Of a stretch of 39,582 nucleotides of DNA, positions 7,354-14,922 are shown piece by piece; the stretch's first letter is position 1, and every line of letters starts with the position of its first letter. The stretch is from an uncultured Rhodobiaceae bacterium (GTDB lineage Bacteria > Pseudomonadota > Alphaproteobacteria > Parvibaculales > Parvibaculaceae): assembly GCA_913057645.1 (NCBI GenBank), contig CAJXOU010000028.1, positions 1-39,582 on the forward strand, written 5' to 3'. The notes below the pieces were generated by a model. The model searched no databases and was not told the origin of the DNA. It saw only the letters and a program-made list of their open reading frames with translations. Both the position numbers and the translations under genes were made by a program.

Positions 7354-7921
7354 GAGTGCCTCTCCCCAACCAGTAGATGGACCTGACCAACCGAACGAAG
7401 AGCCGGGGGCTCGCGCGCGGGGCCAATGGATATGTCATGCGTGGATGAACGCTGAGCGGGTTCCTCGACGGAACCCCTGACGATTTCCGATGCCGGGCTG
7501 CGGTCGCTCGCCCGGCTTGCGCGTCTTCAATTGCAGGAAAATGCAACGGACGTGCTCGGTTTGATCCGGGGCGTCAGCCCCTCAGACTGGAACCGGACAT
7601 ATGCAATCTCCCTCGAAACCCGGCGGAGGTAACTCTCAATGCCTTCACAAAGGCATGCCGCCGAAATTGTCCAAAGAGACGCGTACGCCGTTACGTAACC
7701 TGAGTTGGCCAGTGGCACGTGCGATTGCGTTCGAGGGGGTGTTTAACGGCGATGCCTCAGACTGTCAATTAGAAACCCAGGATTCCTGCGGGGAAATGAC
7801 GTTTCCATAACATGCCGACGACAAGCGGCTCACCTGCGGCCCCACACTTTTTATTTGCAAGTCATTCTCATTTGCATCATTCTCCGTGTCTCCGCTGCCC
7901 TGCCAACCCGAAGGAGACGCC
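7354..7921. promoter_or_regulatory. 568-base non-coding region; hairpin-rich candidate leader of speH, then Fur-controlled promoter region
   Basis: I see no convincing gene here. On the speH side, five compact hairpins lie within about 180 bases: GAGCC/GGCTC (7400-7412), GGGTTCC/GGAACCC with a 5-base loop (7458-7476), GCCGGG/CCCGGC (7492-7516), TTGCA/TGCAA (7531-7546) and GGGGC/GCCCC with a 4-base loop (7568-7581). If speH is transcribed from about 7600 these would be in its 5' leader. The rest (about 7600-7850) is lower in GC and holds TTACGTAA and other small palindromes with no assigned role. The far end carries the Fur box (separate entry). Confidence 0.4.
7857..7875 (+). promoter_or_regulatory. 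Fur-type iron-responsive operator
   Basis: GCAAGTCATTCTCATTTGC is an imperfect dyad (GCAA...TTGC). Its reverse complement matches the classical 19-base Fur box at 12 of 19 positions, and its core AATGAGAAT matches AATGATAAT at 8 of 9. It ends 46 bases before the start codon at 7922, a normal place for a repressor site. Confidence 0.6.
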
Positions 7922-8443
7922 ATGAAATCCGCCGAGGCCACGCTCGACATATTTTCCTCCAAACCGGCGGCGGGTTACGCGCCGGACCAGCCGCTGGCCG
8001 AACTCGGCTTCGCGGAGCAGTTTCTCGTCTGGAGCCTCCGGGTGCAGTGGCGCGTCTCGGACGAGGGCGCGGAGAAATCGGTTCTGCTGCAGCGTGCCTT
8101 CGATGCGCTGGAAATGCCGGAAGGCGCGGCGATGGTCGCGGAACTCGCCGGCGCGCTTTCGCAGACGGTGCAGCGGCCCCTCTCCATCCCCTGCCCGCGC
8201 TGGCGCGTGCTCACCAGCGACGAGGTTCGTGTGCTGAACTTCGTCTCGGCGCTGCAGAAGCAGGGCTCCTCTCCCCGCGCCGCGCTCGACCCGGCCTGGA
8301 CGGCAGCGCCCTGCGGGGCGTCGCCGATCTGGGTGCCCGCGCAACGGCTCGCGCTTGCGCTTTCCTCAGCCGGGCTGGCGCTCGGCGCAGCGGCGCAAGG
8401 CAGCACGGCCTTTCCCGACGCGATGCCCCGGCTGCTGCATTGA
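7922..8443 (+). CDS. Unknown 173-residue protein, probably iron-regulated
   Basis: ATG 7922 (MKSAEATLDIF) follows AAGGAGACGCC, a near-ideal ribosome site. The protein has no signal peptide, no long hydrophobic segment and few cysteines. It looks like a compact soluble protein: a motif-like stretch LGFAEQFLVWSLRVQWRVSD (~29-48), a helical middle, ISIPCPRWRVLTSDEVRVLN-like block (~88-107) and an Ala/Leu-rich C-terminus (VPAQRLALALSSAGLALGAA). I do not recognise a family with known function. The Fur box 46 bases upstream suggests expression under iron limitation. It is a single gene followed by a large inverted repeat. An iron-homeostasis or heme-related accessory role is a guess from the operator alone. 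Confidence 0.8.
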   Translation: MKSAEATLDIFSSKPAAGYAPDQPLAELGFAEQFLVWSLRVQWRVSDEGAEKSVLLQRAFDALEMPEGAAMVAELAGALSQTVQRPLSIPCPRWRVLTSDEVRVLNFVSALQKQGSSPRAALDPAWTAAPCGASPIWVPAQRLALALSSAGLALGAAAQGSTAFPDAMPRLLH

Positions 8444-8472
8444 GGCCGTTTACCGTTTCAGGGAAACAACAT

Positions 8473-8582
8473 CGTCATTGCGAGGAGCATCGCAGATGCG
8501 ACGAAGCAATCCAGGGGCGGCGAACACTGAGCAAGCGGCTCCTGGATTGCCGCGTCGGCCTTGCGGCCTCCTCGCAATGACG
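8473..8582. repeat. Large imperfect inverted repeat (interspersed element)
   Basis: The outer arms CGTCATTGCGAGGAG (8473-8487) and CTCCTCGCAATGACG (8568-8582) are perfect complements. Inner arms GCAATCCAGG / CCTGGATTGC (about 8506-8515 / 8541-8550) also pair. This 'cgtcattgcgag...gcaatccagg' unit is a familiar intergenic repeat of alphaproteobacteria. Confidence 0.75.
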
Positions 8583-8657
8583 CGGTTGGTTTGTTTTTCC
8601 AATCCAAAGCTCGTCATCTCAACGACGCTTCCCTAAAGACAAAAAGCTCCGGCTCAA

Positions 8658-9596
8658 TCAGCCGAAGTTGCGGGCCTCCGCGAGCGAGCCCATGCGCGAG
8701 GTGATCTCGAAGAATTCGGCGATCGTGCCGTCGATGATGTCCTTCGCGGTCTTCACTTCCGTGATGAGGCCCGCCGTCTCGCCGGCAAGGCCGACGGCGG
8801 CTTCCATGTCGCCGCCGAAATAGAGATCGAGAATGCGCGCGAAGGTGTCGGGCGGCATCAGGCCTTCCTCGTGAATCGAAGCGGTGCGTTCCGTCTTCAG
8901 GGCGCGGATGCAGGGCGTCGATTTCTTGTTGAGGACGTAAGTGCCCGTCTCCTTCGCGTCGACGATCGCCTGCTTGTAGTTCTGATGGACCGGACTTTCG
9001 GCGCAGCTCACGAAGCGCGTGCCCATCTGCACGGCTTCGGCACCGAGCGCGAAGGCCGCCGCCATGCCCTTGCCGTCGCAGATGCCGCCCGCCGCGATCA
9101 TGGGCACATCGGACTTCGCCCGGATCGCCTGGAGGAGAACCAGCGTGCCGACCTCTTCCGGATTCTTGAAGCCGCCGCCTTCCGTTCCCTCGACGACGAG
9201 GCCGTCGATCCCGGCATCGACGCATTTCATGGCGGCGTCCACGGTCGGGACCGCGTGATAGACGGTGATGCCCGCATCGTGAAGCGGCCCGATGAATTTT
9301 GCGGGGCTGCCCGCCGAAGTGGTGACGAACTTCACGCCCGCGTCGCAGACGAAGCGGAGCATGGCGTCGTCCTTCAGGAAGCGGATCGGCAGGTTGACGC
9401 CGAAGGGTGCATCCGTCAGTTCACGCATTTTCAGGATCTCGGCCTTGCAGGCCTCGGTCTCGCCCGACGAGGTTTCGATGATGCCGAGACCGCCGGCCTT
9501 GCAGACGGCGGAAGCGAGTTGGGACCTCGCGATCCAGCCCATCGGCGCCTGGACGATCGGATATTTCGCGCCCGTGTGGGCGAGTACGCGGTTCAT
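8658..9596 (-). CDS. Nitronate monooxygenase-like FMN protein lacking the catalytic His
   Basis: The protein has 312 residues; ATG 9596 follows GGGAGGG. It has the FMN-binding TIM-barrel layout of nitronate monooxygenases/2-nitropropane dioxygenases and FabK-type enoyl reductases: YPIVQAPMGWIA (12-23), KFVTTSAGSP (~89-98), VEGTEGGGF (135-143), and the phosphate-binding PMIAAGGICDGKGMAAAFAL then LGAEAVQMGTRF. In active nitronate monooxygenases the Gly-rich segment reads EAGGH with a catalytic His; here that position is Phe143. This subgroup is therefore unlikely to oxidise nitronates in the usual way; in actinobacterial steroid degradation related proteins act on CoA esters. With two acyl-CoA ligases and an enoyl-CoA hydratase in the same window, an acyl-CoA-linked oxidoreductase is a reasonable alternative. 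Transcribed alone. Confidence 0.85.
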   Translation of the reverse strand: MNRVLAHTGAKYPIVQAPMGWIARSQLASAVCKAGGLGIIETSSGETEACKAEILKMRELTDAPFGVNLPIRFLKDDAMLRFVCDAGVKFVTTSAGSPAKFIGPLHDAGITVYHAVPTVDAAMKCVDAGIDGLVVEGTEGGGFKNPEEVGTLVLLQAIRAKSDVPMIAAGGICDGKGMAAAFALGAEAVQMGTRFVSCAESPVHQNYKQAIVDAKETGTYVLNKKSTPCIRALKTERTASIHEEGLMPPDTFARILDLYFGGDMEAAVGLAGETAGLITEVKTAKDIIDGTIAEFFEITSRMGSLAEARNFG

Positions 9597-9728
9597 GGGA
9601 GCCCTCCCGTTCTGTGAATTCTTTGTTGCGGAGTAGGCCCCAGCCGGGGGGCGTGCGCAAGACCGCGCGCAAAAGGAAAAGGCGCGAATTGCTTCGCGCC
9701 TTCGTCCCCTGTCCGCCCTGAGGCGCGC

Positions 9729-10316
9729 TTACCTGAAATGACCGTAAGCGCGGCCTACCGCATCGGAAAGCTCCTTGTAGGCACCTTCGACGCCGTGCTT
9801 GATCTCGTCGAACGCGCCTTCGCCCTGCTTCGTGAGTTCTGCGAGACGGACGCGCAGCCGGGCCCTGTCGGCCTTCAACTGCTTCAGCACGCTCATGTAG
9901 CGCTTTTCGGTATTCTTGAGCGCCTTCTTTGCTTCCTTCTCGGCCTTGTCGACTTCCTTCGAAAGCTGGGCGACCTGCTTTTCGAGCTGCTTGCGGAGCT
10001 TCGCCTTTTCGGGCGGCAGCTTGCCTGCCTTCTTCCTGGCAGGCGCCTTTCTGGCGGCGGGTTTCTTTGCCGCCGTCTTTTTCGGAGCGGCTTTCTTCGC
10101 GGCCGGTTTCTTGGCAGCCGGTTTCTTGGCGGCCGGTTTCTTCGCCGCCGCCTTTTTCGGCGCCGCCTTCTTCTTCGGCTTTGCCGCCGTAGCCGCTTCG
10201 GTGGCGGCGGTCACATTCGCCGCCGGGACCGATCCCGCGCGGCGCGACGCCGTCTTGCTCTTCGAAGCGGTCTTGCGGCCCGCCGCGGCTCCACGCTTCC
10301 TACGAGTATCGCTCAT
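9729..10316 (-). CDS. Histone H1-like Lys/Ala/Pro-repeat protein with C-terminal coiled coil
   Basis: The protein has 195 residues from ATG 10316 (MSDTRRKRGAAAGRK). The N-terminal ~105 residues are basic and disordered, with tandem AAKKP units (about residues 50-100), the composition of bacterial H1-like/AlgP-type DNA-binding proteins. From about residue 105 (LPPEKAKLRKQLEKQVAQLS) a long heptad-like coiled coil follows, ending in an amphipathic EGAYKELSDAVGRAYGHF segment. This order (basic tail first, coiled coil last) is the reverse of AlgP, where the repeats are at the C-terminus. It probably binds DNA or RNA through the tail and oligomerises through the coil. The start at 10424 in the same frame would run into the divergent hydrolase region and adds nothing domain-like. 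The ribosome site is weak. Confidence 0.75.
   Translation of the reverse strand: MSDTRRKRGAAAGRKTASKSKTASRRAGSVPAANVTAATEAATAAKPKKKAAPKKAAAKKPAAKKPAAKKPAAKKAAPKKTAAKKPAARKAPARKKAGKLPPEKAKLRKQLEKQVAQLSKEVDKAEKEAKKALKNTEKRYMSVLKQLKADRARLRVRLAELTKQGEGAFDEIKHGVEGAYKELSDAVGRAYGHFR
10098..10150. repeat. 15-base tandem repeats inside the H1-like gene
   Basis: Units close to GCCGGTTTCTTGGCG repeat head to tail and encode AAKKP on the minus strand. Copy number in such tracts often varies between strains. Confidence 0.7.
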
Positions 10317-10541
10317 GATCGAATGCCTCGATTTGATTTGTTCCCGGACGCTCTTCGGCGCCGATGAGGCACAGTGACGCGAATAACGGCGCGATTCAAG
10401 GGCGGACCGATGCGCCGATGCCACGCTCCGGCCCGGCCCATTTGCGATTTCGTAACATGTTCCGTCGTTAACTCATCTCGCAGGCGCGACCGGCGCAAAG
10501 CGTCGGGTACGGCATATTCCAGTGCGGGGCTAACCAGACAG

Positions 10542-11429
10542 ATGCAGGCCGGTTTCGACGAAACGGATCGCTCACATCCGATCCATGACGGGCGCGACAA
10601 GCCGGTCGTCATGCTCGTTCACGGCATGTGGAGCCGTCCGCATGTCTGGGACAATTTTCGTCAGTTCTTCGAGGCACGGAACTACCGCGTCGTCGTTCCC
10701 GCGCTCCGCCATCACGACAGGTCGCCGGACGGCACGCCGCACCCGGACCTCGGCACCACGAGCCTTGCCGACTACATCTCCGACCTGGCCTGCGAAATCG
10801 GCCAGCTCGACAGGAAGCCCCTGGTCATCGGTCATTCGATGGGCGGACTGCTCGCGCACATGCTTGCGGCACGCGGGCTGGCGCGCGCCGTGATCGGGCT
10901 TGCGCCCGCGCAGAACGCAGGCGTCATCAATCACGATGTGCGATCCGCCTGGATATTCCGGCGCGAGTTCATGAAATCCCGCTTCTGGGCGATCCCGCAG
11001 CTTCCGACCTTCAGGGCGATGCAATACGGGGTGCTCAACCGTCTTGCCGCGCGGGAGCAGGAAGAGCTCTATGCCTCGCTCCAGCTCGAATCGGGGCGCG
11101 CCATGTTCGAGATCGGGATGTGGTATTTCGACAGCAGGCGGACGACCTGGATCAATCCGGACGATGTCGCCTGCCCGATGCTTTTCATGACCGGAACGGA
11201 CGACAAGCTGACGCCGCTCTGGCTGACGCAGCGCCTTGCCGAGCCCTATGGCGCGCAGTTGCGGGTCGAAGGGCTGAAGGGACACGCGCACTGGCTGCCG
11301 GCCGAATCCGGCTGGGAGCGGATTGCCGAACGCTGCGCGTTCTTCTTCGAGAAGGAAGCCTCGGAGATGGCCCGCCAGATGGTTGCCGAACCCGCCCGCG
11401 CCGCCGGACAGCTCGCGCCCGCGCGCTAA
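10542..11429 (+). CDS. Alpha/beta hydrolase
   Basis: The protein has 295 residues from ATG 10542 (MQAGFDETDRS). The frame is open from 10374 but the extra residues are Arg/Ser-rich and not part of the fold, so I use the later start; the ribosome site is poor. Motifs: oxyanion-hole H27-G28 in VMLVHGMW, nucleophile elbow G97-H-S99-M-G, the acid in MTGTDDKLTPLW and the catalytic His in KGHAHWL. All of a lipase/esterase-type triad is present. No signal peptide. The substrate is unknown. Its stop overlaps by four bases with the end of the dioxygenase gene on the other strand. Confidence 0.88.
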   Translation: MQAGFDETDRSHPIHDGRDKPVVMLVHGMWSRPHVWDNFRQFFEARNYRVVVPALRHHDRSPDGTPHPDLGTTSLADYISDLACEIGQLDRKPLVIGHSMGGLLAHMLAARGLARAVIGLAPAQNAGVINHDVRSAWIFRREFMKSRFWAIPQLPTFRAMQYGVLNRLAAREQEELYASLQLESGRAMFEIGMWYFDSRRTTWINPDDVACPMLFMTGTDDKLTPLWLTQRLAEPYGAQLRVEGLKGHAHWLPAESGWERIAERCAFFFEKEASEMARQMVAEPARAAGQLAPAR

Positions 11430-12445
11430 CCTTCCATTCCAAGTTCGCTCCGGGTGCGCTTCGCCGCCCAGTGCGTCGAGAAATTGCGGAACCGCTCGGG
11501 CCGGTCCTCGAGCCGCGCCGTCTCCAGCCACAGCCTCTTCAGATGCCGCTTGCGGTTTCGCTCCGGCCAGTCCTCGTAAGCCGTGCGGGCATGGAGCACG
11601 TGGTAGTTGTTCACGAACTGCATGTCGCCGGGCTCAAGATCCATGAAGACGTTGAAGGCCGGATCGGCGCACATGGCGTCGACGAGGTCGAAGGCCTCGC
11701 GCGCCTGCGGCGAGAGGCGCGGGGCTTCGGCGTGGCGCTGGCTCGATTCGATATAGGGCCGGATGTAGCGGACGAAGAGGCGGCCGCCATGCTCGGTGAA
11801 GACGGGCACGAAATAGAAGGGCTGGCCGCCTTCCGGCTCCTCGCCGCGATAGTCGTAAGGCTGCGGCTCGTAGAGCAGCGCGGCGAGATCGGGCCGGATG
11901 CGCACCAGTTCGTTGTGGATCGCGACCGCGTTCGCGACCGTCGAGACGCCGCCGGATTTCGCTTTCCTCAAACACATAAGTCCGACGAGGTCGGAACCGT
12001 CGGAATGATAGGGGAAGGCGACGCCGCCGATTTCATTGCCGCGTGAGGTCGGGTCCGCGCCGGACTTGCCCTGATCCGTCACGTCGCCCAGCAGATGGCC
12101 ATGTTTGTTCTGCGGCCAGGGACGGCCCAGATGCATGCCGATGCCCCAGTAGATGAGCGAGGCGTCGTCATCGGCGTAGCGCTCGACGGGGAGGCCGCGA
12201 ATGAGGCAGAAGCCGCGGCCATCGATCAGGTCCTGTTCCAGTTCGCGGAGGCGGGCGCGGAGCGAGGGCAGCGGGAAGTCGTCCTTCGTCACGTCGAGAA
12301 GGTCGCCGCCCTTCGCCTTCGCATGGGCGAGCGCGGCGTCGAGCTCGGCGATGTCCTTTTCAGACAGAGCGAGCGTCCAGTCGTCCGCATGGGCGACGTC
12401 ATCGGCGCGCCAGTCGGCGGCGGTTTCGAGGATGCGCGGTGTCAT
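11426..12445 (-). CDS. TauD/TfdA-family Fe(II)/2-oxoglutarate-dependent dioxygenase
   Basis: The protein has 339 residues. It would oxidise an organic substrate with decarboxylation of 2-oxoglutarate. Iron ligands: H147-S-D149 in FPYHSDGSD and the distal H285 in NNYHVLHAR; a 2-oxoglutarate-binding Arg follows in RHLKRLWLE (~300). The N-terminal ~110 residues include FCLIRGLPVERY, typical of the larger members of the family (gamma-butyrobetaine hydroxylase/clavaminate synthase-like). It starts 9 bases after the stop of the amidohydrolase at 12455, so the two form an operon with the amidohydrolase first. Context suggests joint breakdown or modification of an N-acylated or amide-containing compound; the substrate is not known. 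Confidence 0.9.
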   Translation of the reverse strand: MTPRILETAADWRADDVAHADDWTLALSEKDIAELDAALAHAKAKGGDLLDVTKDDFPLPSLRARLRELEQDLIDGRGFCLIRGLPVERYADDDASLIYWGIGMHLGRPWPQNKHGHLLGDVTDQGKSGADPTSRGNEIGGVAFPYHSDGSDLVGLMCLRKAKSGGVSTVANAVAIHNELVRIRPDLAALLYEPQPYDYRGEEPEGGQPFYFVPVFTEHGGRLFVRYIRPYIESSQRHAEAPRLSPQAREAFDLVDAMCADPAFNVFMDLEPGDMQFVNNYHVLHARTAYEDWPERNRKRHLKRLWLETARLEDRPERFRNFSTHWAAKRTRSELGMEG

Positions 12446-12454
12446 CGCCGCCCC

Positions 12455-14194
12455 CTATTCCGCCGCGGCGCGGGAAACGGGCGCGGGCTGGTGGCCGCGC
12501 ACGAGCTTGCCGGGCAATGCGCCCGTCGGTTTGCCGTCGCGGTAGATCACCTCGCCGCTGACGACGGTCGCGACATAGCCTTCGGCCTCCTGCATAAGGC
12601 GGCGGGCGCCGGACGGCAGGTCGTAGACCATGTGCGGCGGCAGGAGACGGAGGCGGTCGAAGTCGATCACGTTCAGATCCGCCTTCATGCCCGGCGCGAT
12701 CAACCCGCGGTCGAGCAGGCCGACGGCTTCCGCCGTGTCGCGGGTCTGGCTCTTCACGACGAAGGGGAGATCCAGACGCTCGCCGCGCGTGCGGTCGCGG
12801 CACCAGTGGGTGAGCATGTAGGTCGGCACGGAGACGTCGCAGATGACGCCGACATGCGCGCCGCCATCCGACAGGCCGAACAGCGTGTTCGGATTGCGGA
12901 TCATGGTGAGCGCGTTTTCGAGGCTGAAGTCGTAATAGTTATGCAGCGGGAAGAAGAGGAAGTTGCGGCCGCCATTCGCCGTCAGGATGTCGTAGACGAT
13001 CTCGTCCGGGTTGACGCCATCGCGCTTCGCGCGCGCGCCGATGCTTTCTTCCGGCGTGGGCTCGTAGTTCGGCGGATCGCCGAGATCGAACATCTTGTGA
13101 TAGGCGCCCGCCAGCGAATTCAGGAACGGGTGGCCGGGTTCGAGGTCTTCGGCGAGCAGTTTCTCGCGGAAGGCGGGATCGCGCATGATGGCGACGCGTT
13201 CCTCGAGCGGCCTGTCCGCGATGGCGCGGTAGGAGGGGCGCGTGAGGAACGGGTGGACCGAGCCCTGCAGGCCGAGCATGAGGCCGACGGGGCGGCCCTG
13301 CACCTGCGCCTTGATGGGGAGACCCCTGCCCGCCGCATCGTCGAGGCGGGCAAGAAGATCGCGCCACTGGTCCGGCATCACATCCGCCTGCACGAGCGAG
13401 AAGCTCAAGGGACGGCCGGAAATCTCGACCAGCTTCTCGACCAGCGAGAATTCGTGATCGACATCGCGGAAGTCGGACACCCATTGCAGGACGCCGGCGC
13501 CCGCTTCCCTGAGGCCTTCGGCAATCGCCATCATTTCCTTGTCGGCGGCGCCGATGGTGGGGGTCAGGTCGCCGTCCGAGGTGCGGTGCGCGACGGTGCG
13601 CGACGTCGAGAAGCCGATGGCGCCCGCCCTGATCGCGTCGCGGACGATGTCGCGCATCTCGGCGACTTCGGCGTCGGTCGCCGGTTCGCGCTTTGCGCCG
13701 CGCTCGCCCATGACATAGACGCGGACCGCGCCATGCGGCACCTGGATCGCGACGTCGATGTCGCGGCGCTTCGCTTCCACCGCATCGAGGTAGTCGCCGA
13801 AGCTCTCCCATTGCCACGACAGGCCCTCATGAAGCGCCGCGCCCGGAATGTCCTCGACGCCTTCCATGAGGCGGATGAGGCGGTCGTGGTCGGTCTTGCG
13901 GACGGGCGCGAAGCCGACGCCGCAATTGCCCATGACGACCGTCGTCGCGCCGTGGATCGAGGACGGCGTCATGCGCTCGTCCCATGTCACCTGGCCGTCG
14001 TAATGGGTGTGGATGTCGACCCAGCCCGGCGTGACGAGCAGGCCCGTGGCATCGACTTCCTCGCGGCCCTTCGCGTCGACCTTGCCGACAGCGACGATGA
14101 GACCCTTGTCGATGGCGACATCGGCCTTCACCGGCGCGCCGCCCGACCCGTCCACGACCGTGCCGCCGCGGATGACGAGATCCACCTCTGACAT
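12455..14194 (-). CDS. N-acyl-D-amino-acid deacylase-type amidohydrolase
   Basis: The protein has 579 residues. Start: ATG 14194, six bases after GGGAGGGA; the ATG directly before it is too close to the ribosome site. Amidohydrolase-superfamily features: an N-terminal beta-sandwich start ([14 protein letters not shown]), metal ligands in [14 protein letters not shown], the conserved Cys in [11 protein letters not shown] typical of D-aminoacylases, GFSTSR, and the C-terminal metal/substrate [11 protein letters not shown] block. The end returns to the beta-sandwich ([24 protein letters not shown]). It is closely similar through its whole length to the second copy at 26025-27776 (for example both have [22 protein letters not shown]). 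It likely removes an acyl group from an N-acyl amino compound in the cytoplasm, and is coupled to the dioxygenase downstream. Confidence 0.9.
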   Translation of the reverse strand: MSEVDLVIRGGTVVDGSGGAPVKADVAIDKGLIVAVGKVDAKGREEVDATGLLVTPGWVDIHTHYDGQVTWDERMTPSSIHGATTVVMGNCGVGFAPVRKTDHDRLIRLMEGVEDIPGAALHEGLSWQWESFGDYLDAVEAKRRDIDVAIQVPHGAVRVYVMGERGAKREPATDAEVAEMRDIVRDAIRAGAIGFSTSRTVAHRTSDGDLTPTIGAADKEMMAIAEGLREAGAGVLQWVSDFRDVDHEFSLVEKLVEISGRPLSFSLVQADVMPDQWRDLLARLDDAAGRGLPIKAQVQGRPVGLMLGLQGSVHPFLTRPSYRAIADRPLEERVAIMRDPAFREKLLAEDLEPGHPFLNSLAGAYHKMFDLGDPPNYEPTPEESIGARAKRDGVNPDEIVYDILTANGGRNFLFFPLHNYYDFSLENALTMIRNPNTLFGLSDGGAHVGVICDVSVPTYMLTHWCRDRTRGERLDLPFVVKSQTRDTAEAVGLLDRGLIAPGMKADLNVIDFDRLRLLPPHMVYDLPSGARRLMQEAEGYVATVVSGEVIYRDGKPTGALPGKLVRGHQPAPVSRAAAE

Positions 14195-14302
14195 CATTCC
14201 CTCCCGAAGGTTCAATTTTCTGTTGAAGGCAGTCTAACGCCGAAGGGCGCCGCATCCCAAACGGAGCGGCGCCCTCTCATGCTGCACTGCGGCGTCAGAC
14301 TG

Positions 14303-14704
14303 CTACTTCAGCGAGTCGAGCAGCGCCTGCGTCTTGATCGCTTCCGTCTTGGCGTCGGCGAGGTCTTCGGTGGCGAGGCCCGCATTGGCCCGTTCCAGCG
14401 CGGCTTCGAGGCTTTCCTTCCTCGTCGCGTTTTCGGTGTCCGGGATGGCGCCGTTGCCGAGGGCCTTGCAGGGGTTGAGTTCCTTCGGCGCGAAGCCCTC
14501 GCCTTCCGGGCCGACAAGGCAGTTCACGGCGTGATGGAGATGGGTGTGGATGCCGGCGATGTCGGACGAGCCGGCGGCGAAGCCCGCATGCTGCGCCGCG
14601 GCGGCGATTTCCTTGTCCGGCTGCGGATCGGCAGCCGAGGCCGGCATGGCGAGGGAGAGAGCGAGGGCCGCGCCGAGCGCGGCCGCCGTAAATGGATTGC
14701 GCAT
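14303..14704 (-). CDS. Small secreted (periplasmic) protein with His/Cys motif, function unknown
   Basis: The protein has 133 residues; ATG 14704 is preceded by AGGAGG. A Sec signal peptide (MRNPFTAAALGAALALSLAM, cut after PASA) leaves about 109 residues. The mature part starts with a charged helix, then carries AGIHTHLHHAVNCLVG, where four His and one Cys fall within 12 residues, and a second Cys in LNPCKALGNG 22 residues on, followed by a helical acidic C-terminus. The two Cys may form a disulfide and the His cluster looks metal-binding. I do not know a characterised family. It is divergent from the luciferase-like operon; a predicted promoter and palindrome lie between. Confidence 0.8.
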   Translation of the reverse strand: MRNPFTAAALGAALALSLAMPASAADPQPDKEIAAAAQHAGFAAGSSDIAGIHTHLHHAVNCLVGPEGEGFAPKELNPCKALGNGAIPDTENATRKESLEAALERANAGLATEDLADAKTEAIKTQALLDSLK

Positions 14705-14804
14705 GATTTCCTCCTGTTGTCCGCCCGTGCCCCGAACAGACCATCCGTGCCGCGCGGAGGCAACCCGGTTCAGAAGCGGAACGCGTAGGGGCGCAACGTA
14801 ACGT

Positions 14805-14856
14805 TTGCGCGAGGATCGCAAACTGAATAGACTCCGCGCCTAGGGTGGACACCCTA
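14805..14856 (+). promoter_or_regulatory. Promoter with palindromic operator for the luciferase-like operon
   Basis: TTGCGC (14805-14810) and TAGACT (14828-14833) are 17 bases apart. The predicted start (about 14840) is followed at once by the perfect 7-bp inverted repeat TAGGGTG-GA-CACCCTA (14841-14856). A repressor bound here would block transcription. No regulator gene lies next to it, so the binding protein is unknown. Confidence 0.55.
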
Positions 14857-14922
14857 AATCGGGACGAGGGAGGATGCGCGCCCAAAGACGCGCAGGAAAG
14901 TTCCGCCGGGAGGAAAACAAAA

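Noticed and set aside
7354-7590. SAM-II or another known riboswitch upstream of speH
   Set aside because: The hairpins do not give the pseudoknot layout or core sequence of a riboswitch I can recognise; kept only as a structural observation.
7601-7810. 69-codon frame between speH and the Fur-controlled gene
   Set aside because: No ribosome site, no domain, mixed composition; more likely non-coding.
10098-10150. CRISPR-like repeat array
   Set aside because: The 15-base units are head to tail without spacers and encode AAKKP within a protein.
12095-14191. Plus-strand open frame of about 700 codons
   Set aside because: It is the mirror of the deacylase/dioxygenase operon; the product is Arg/Glu/Val-rich and low in real motifs.
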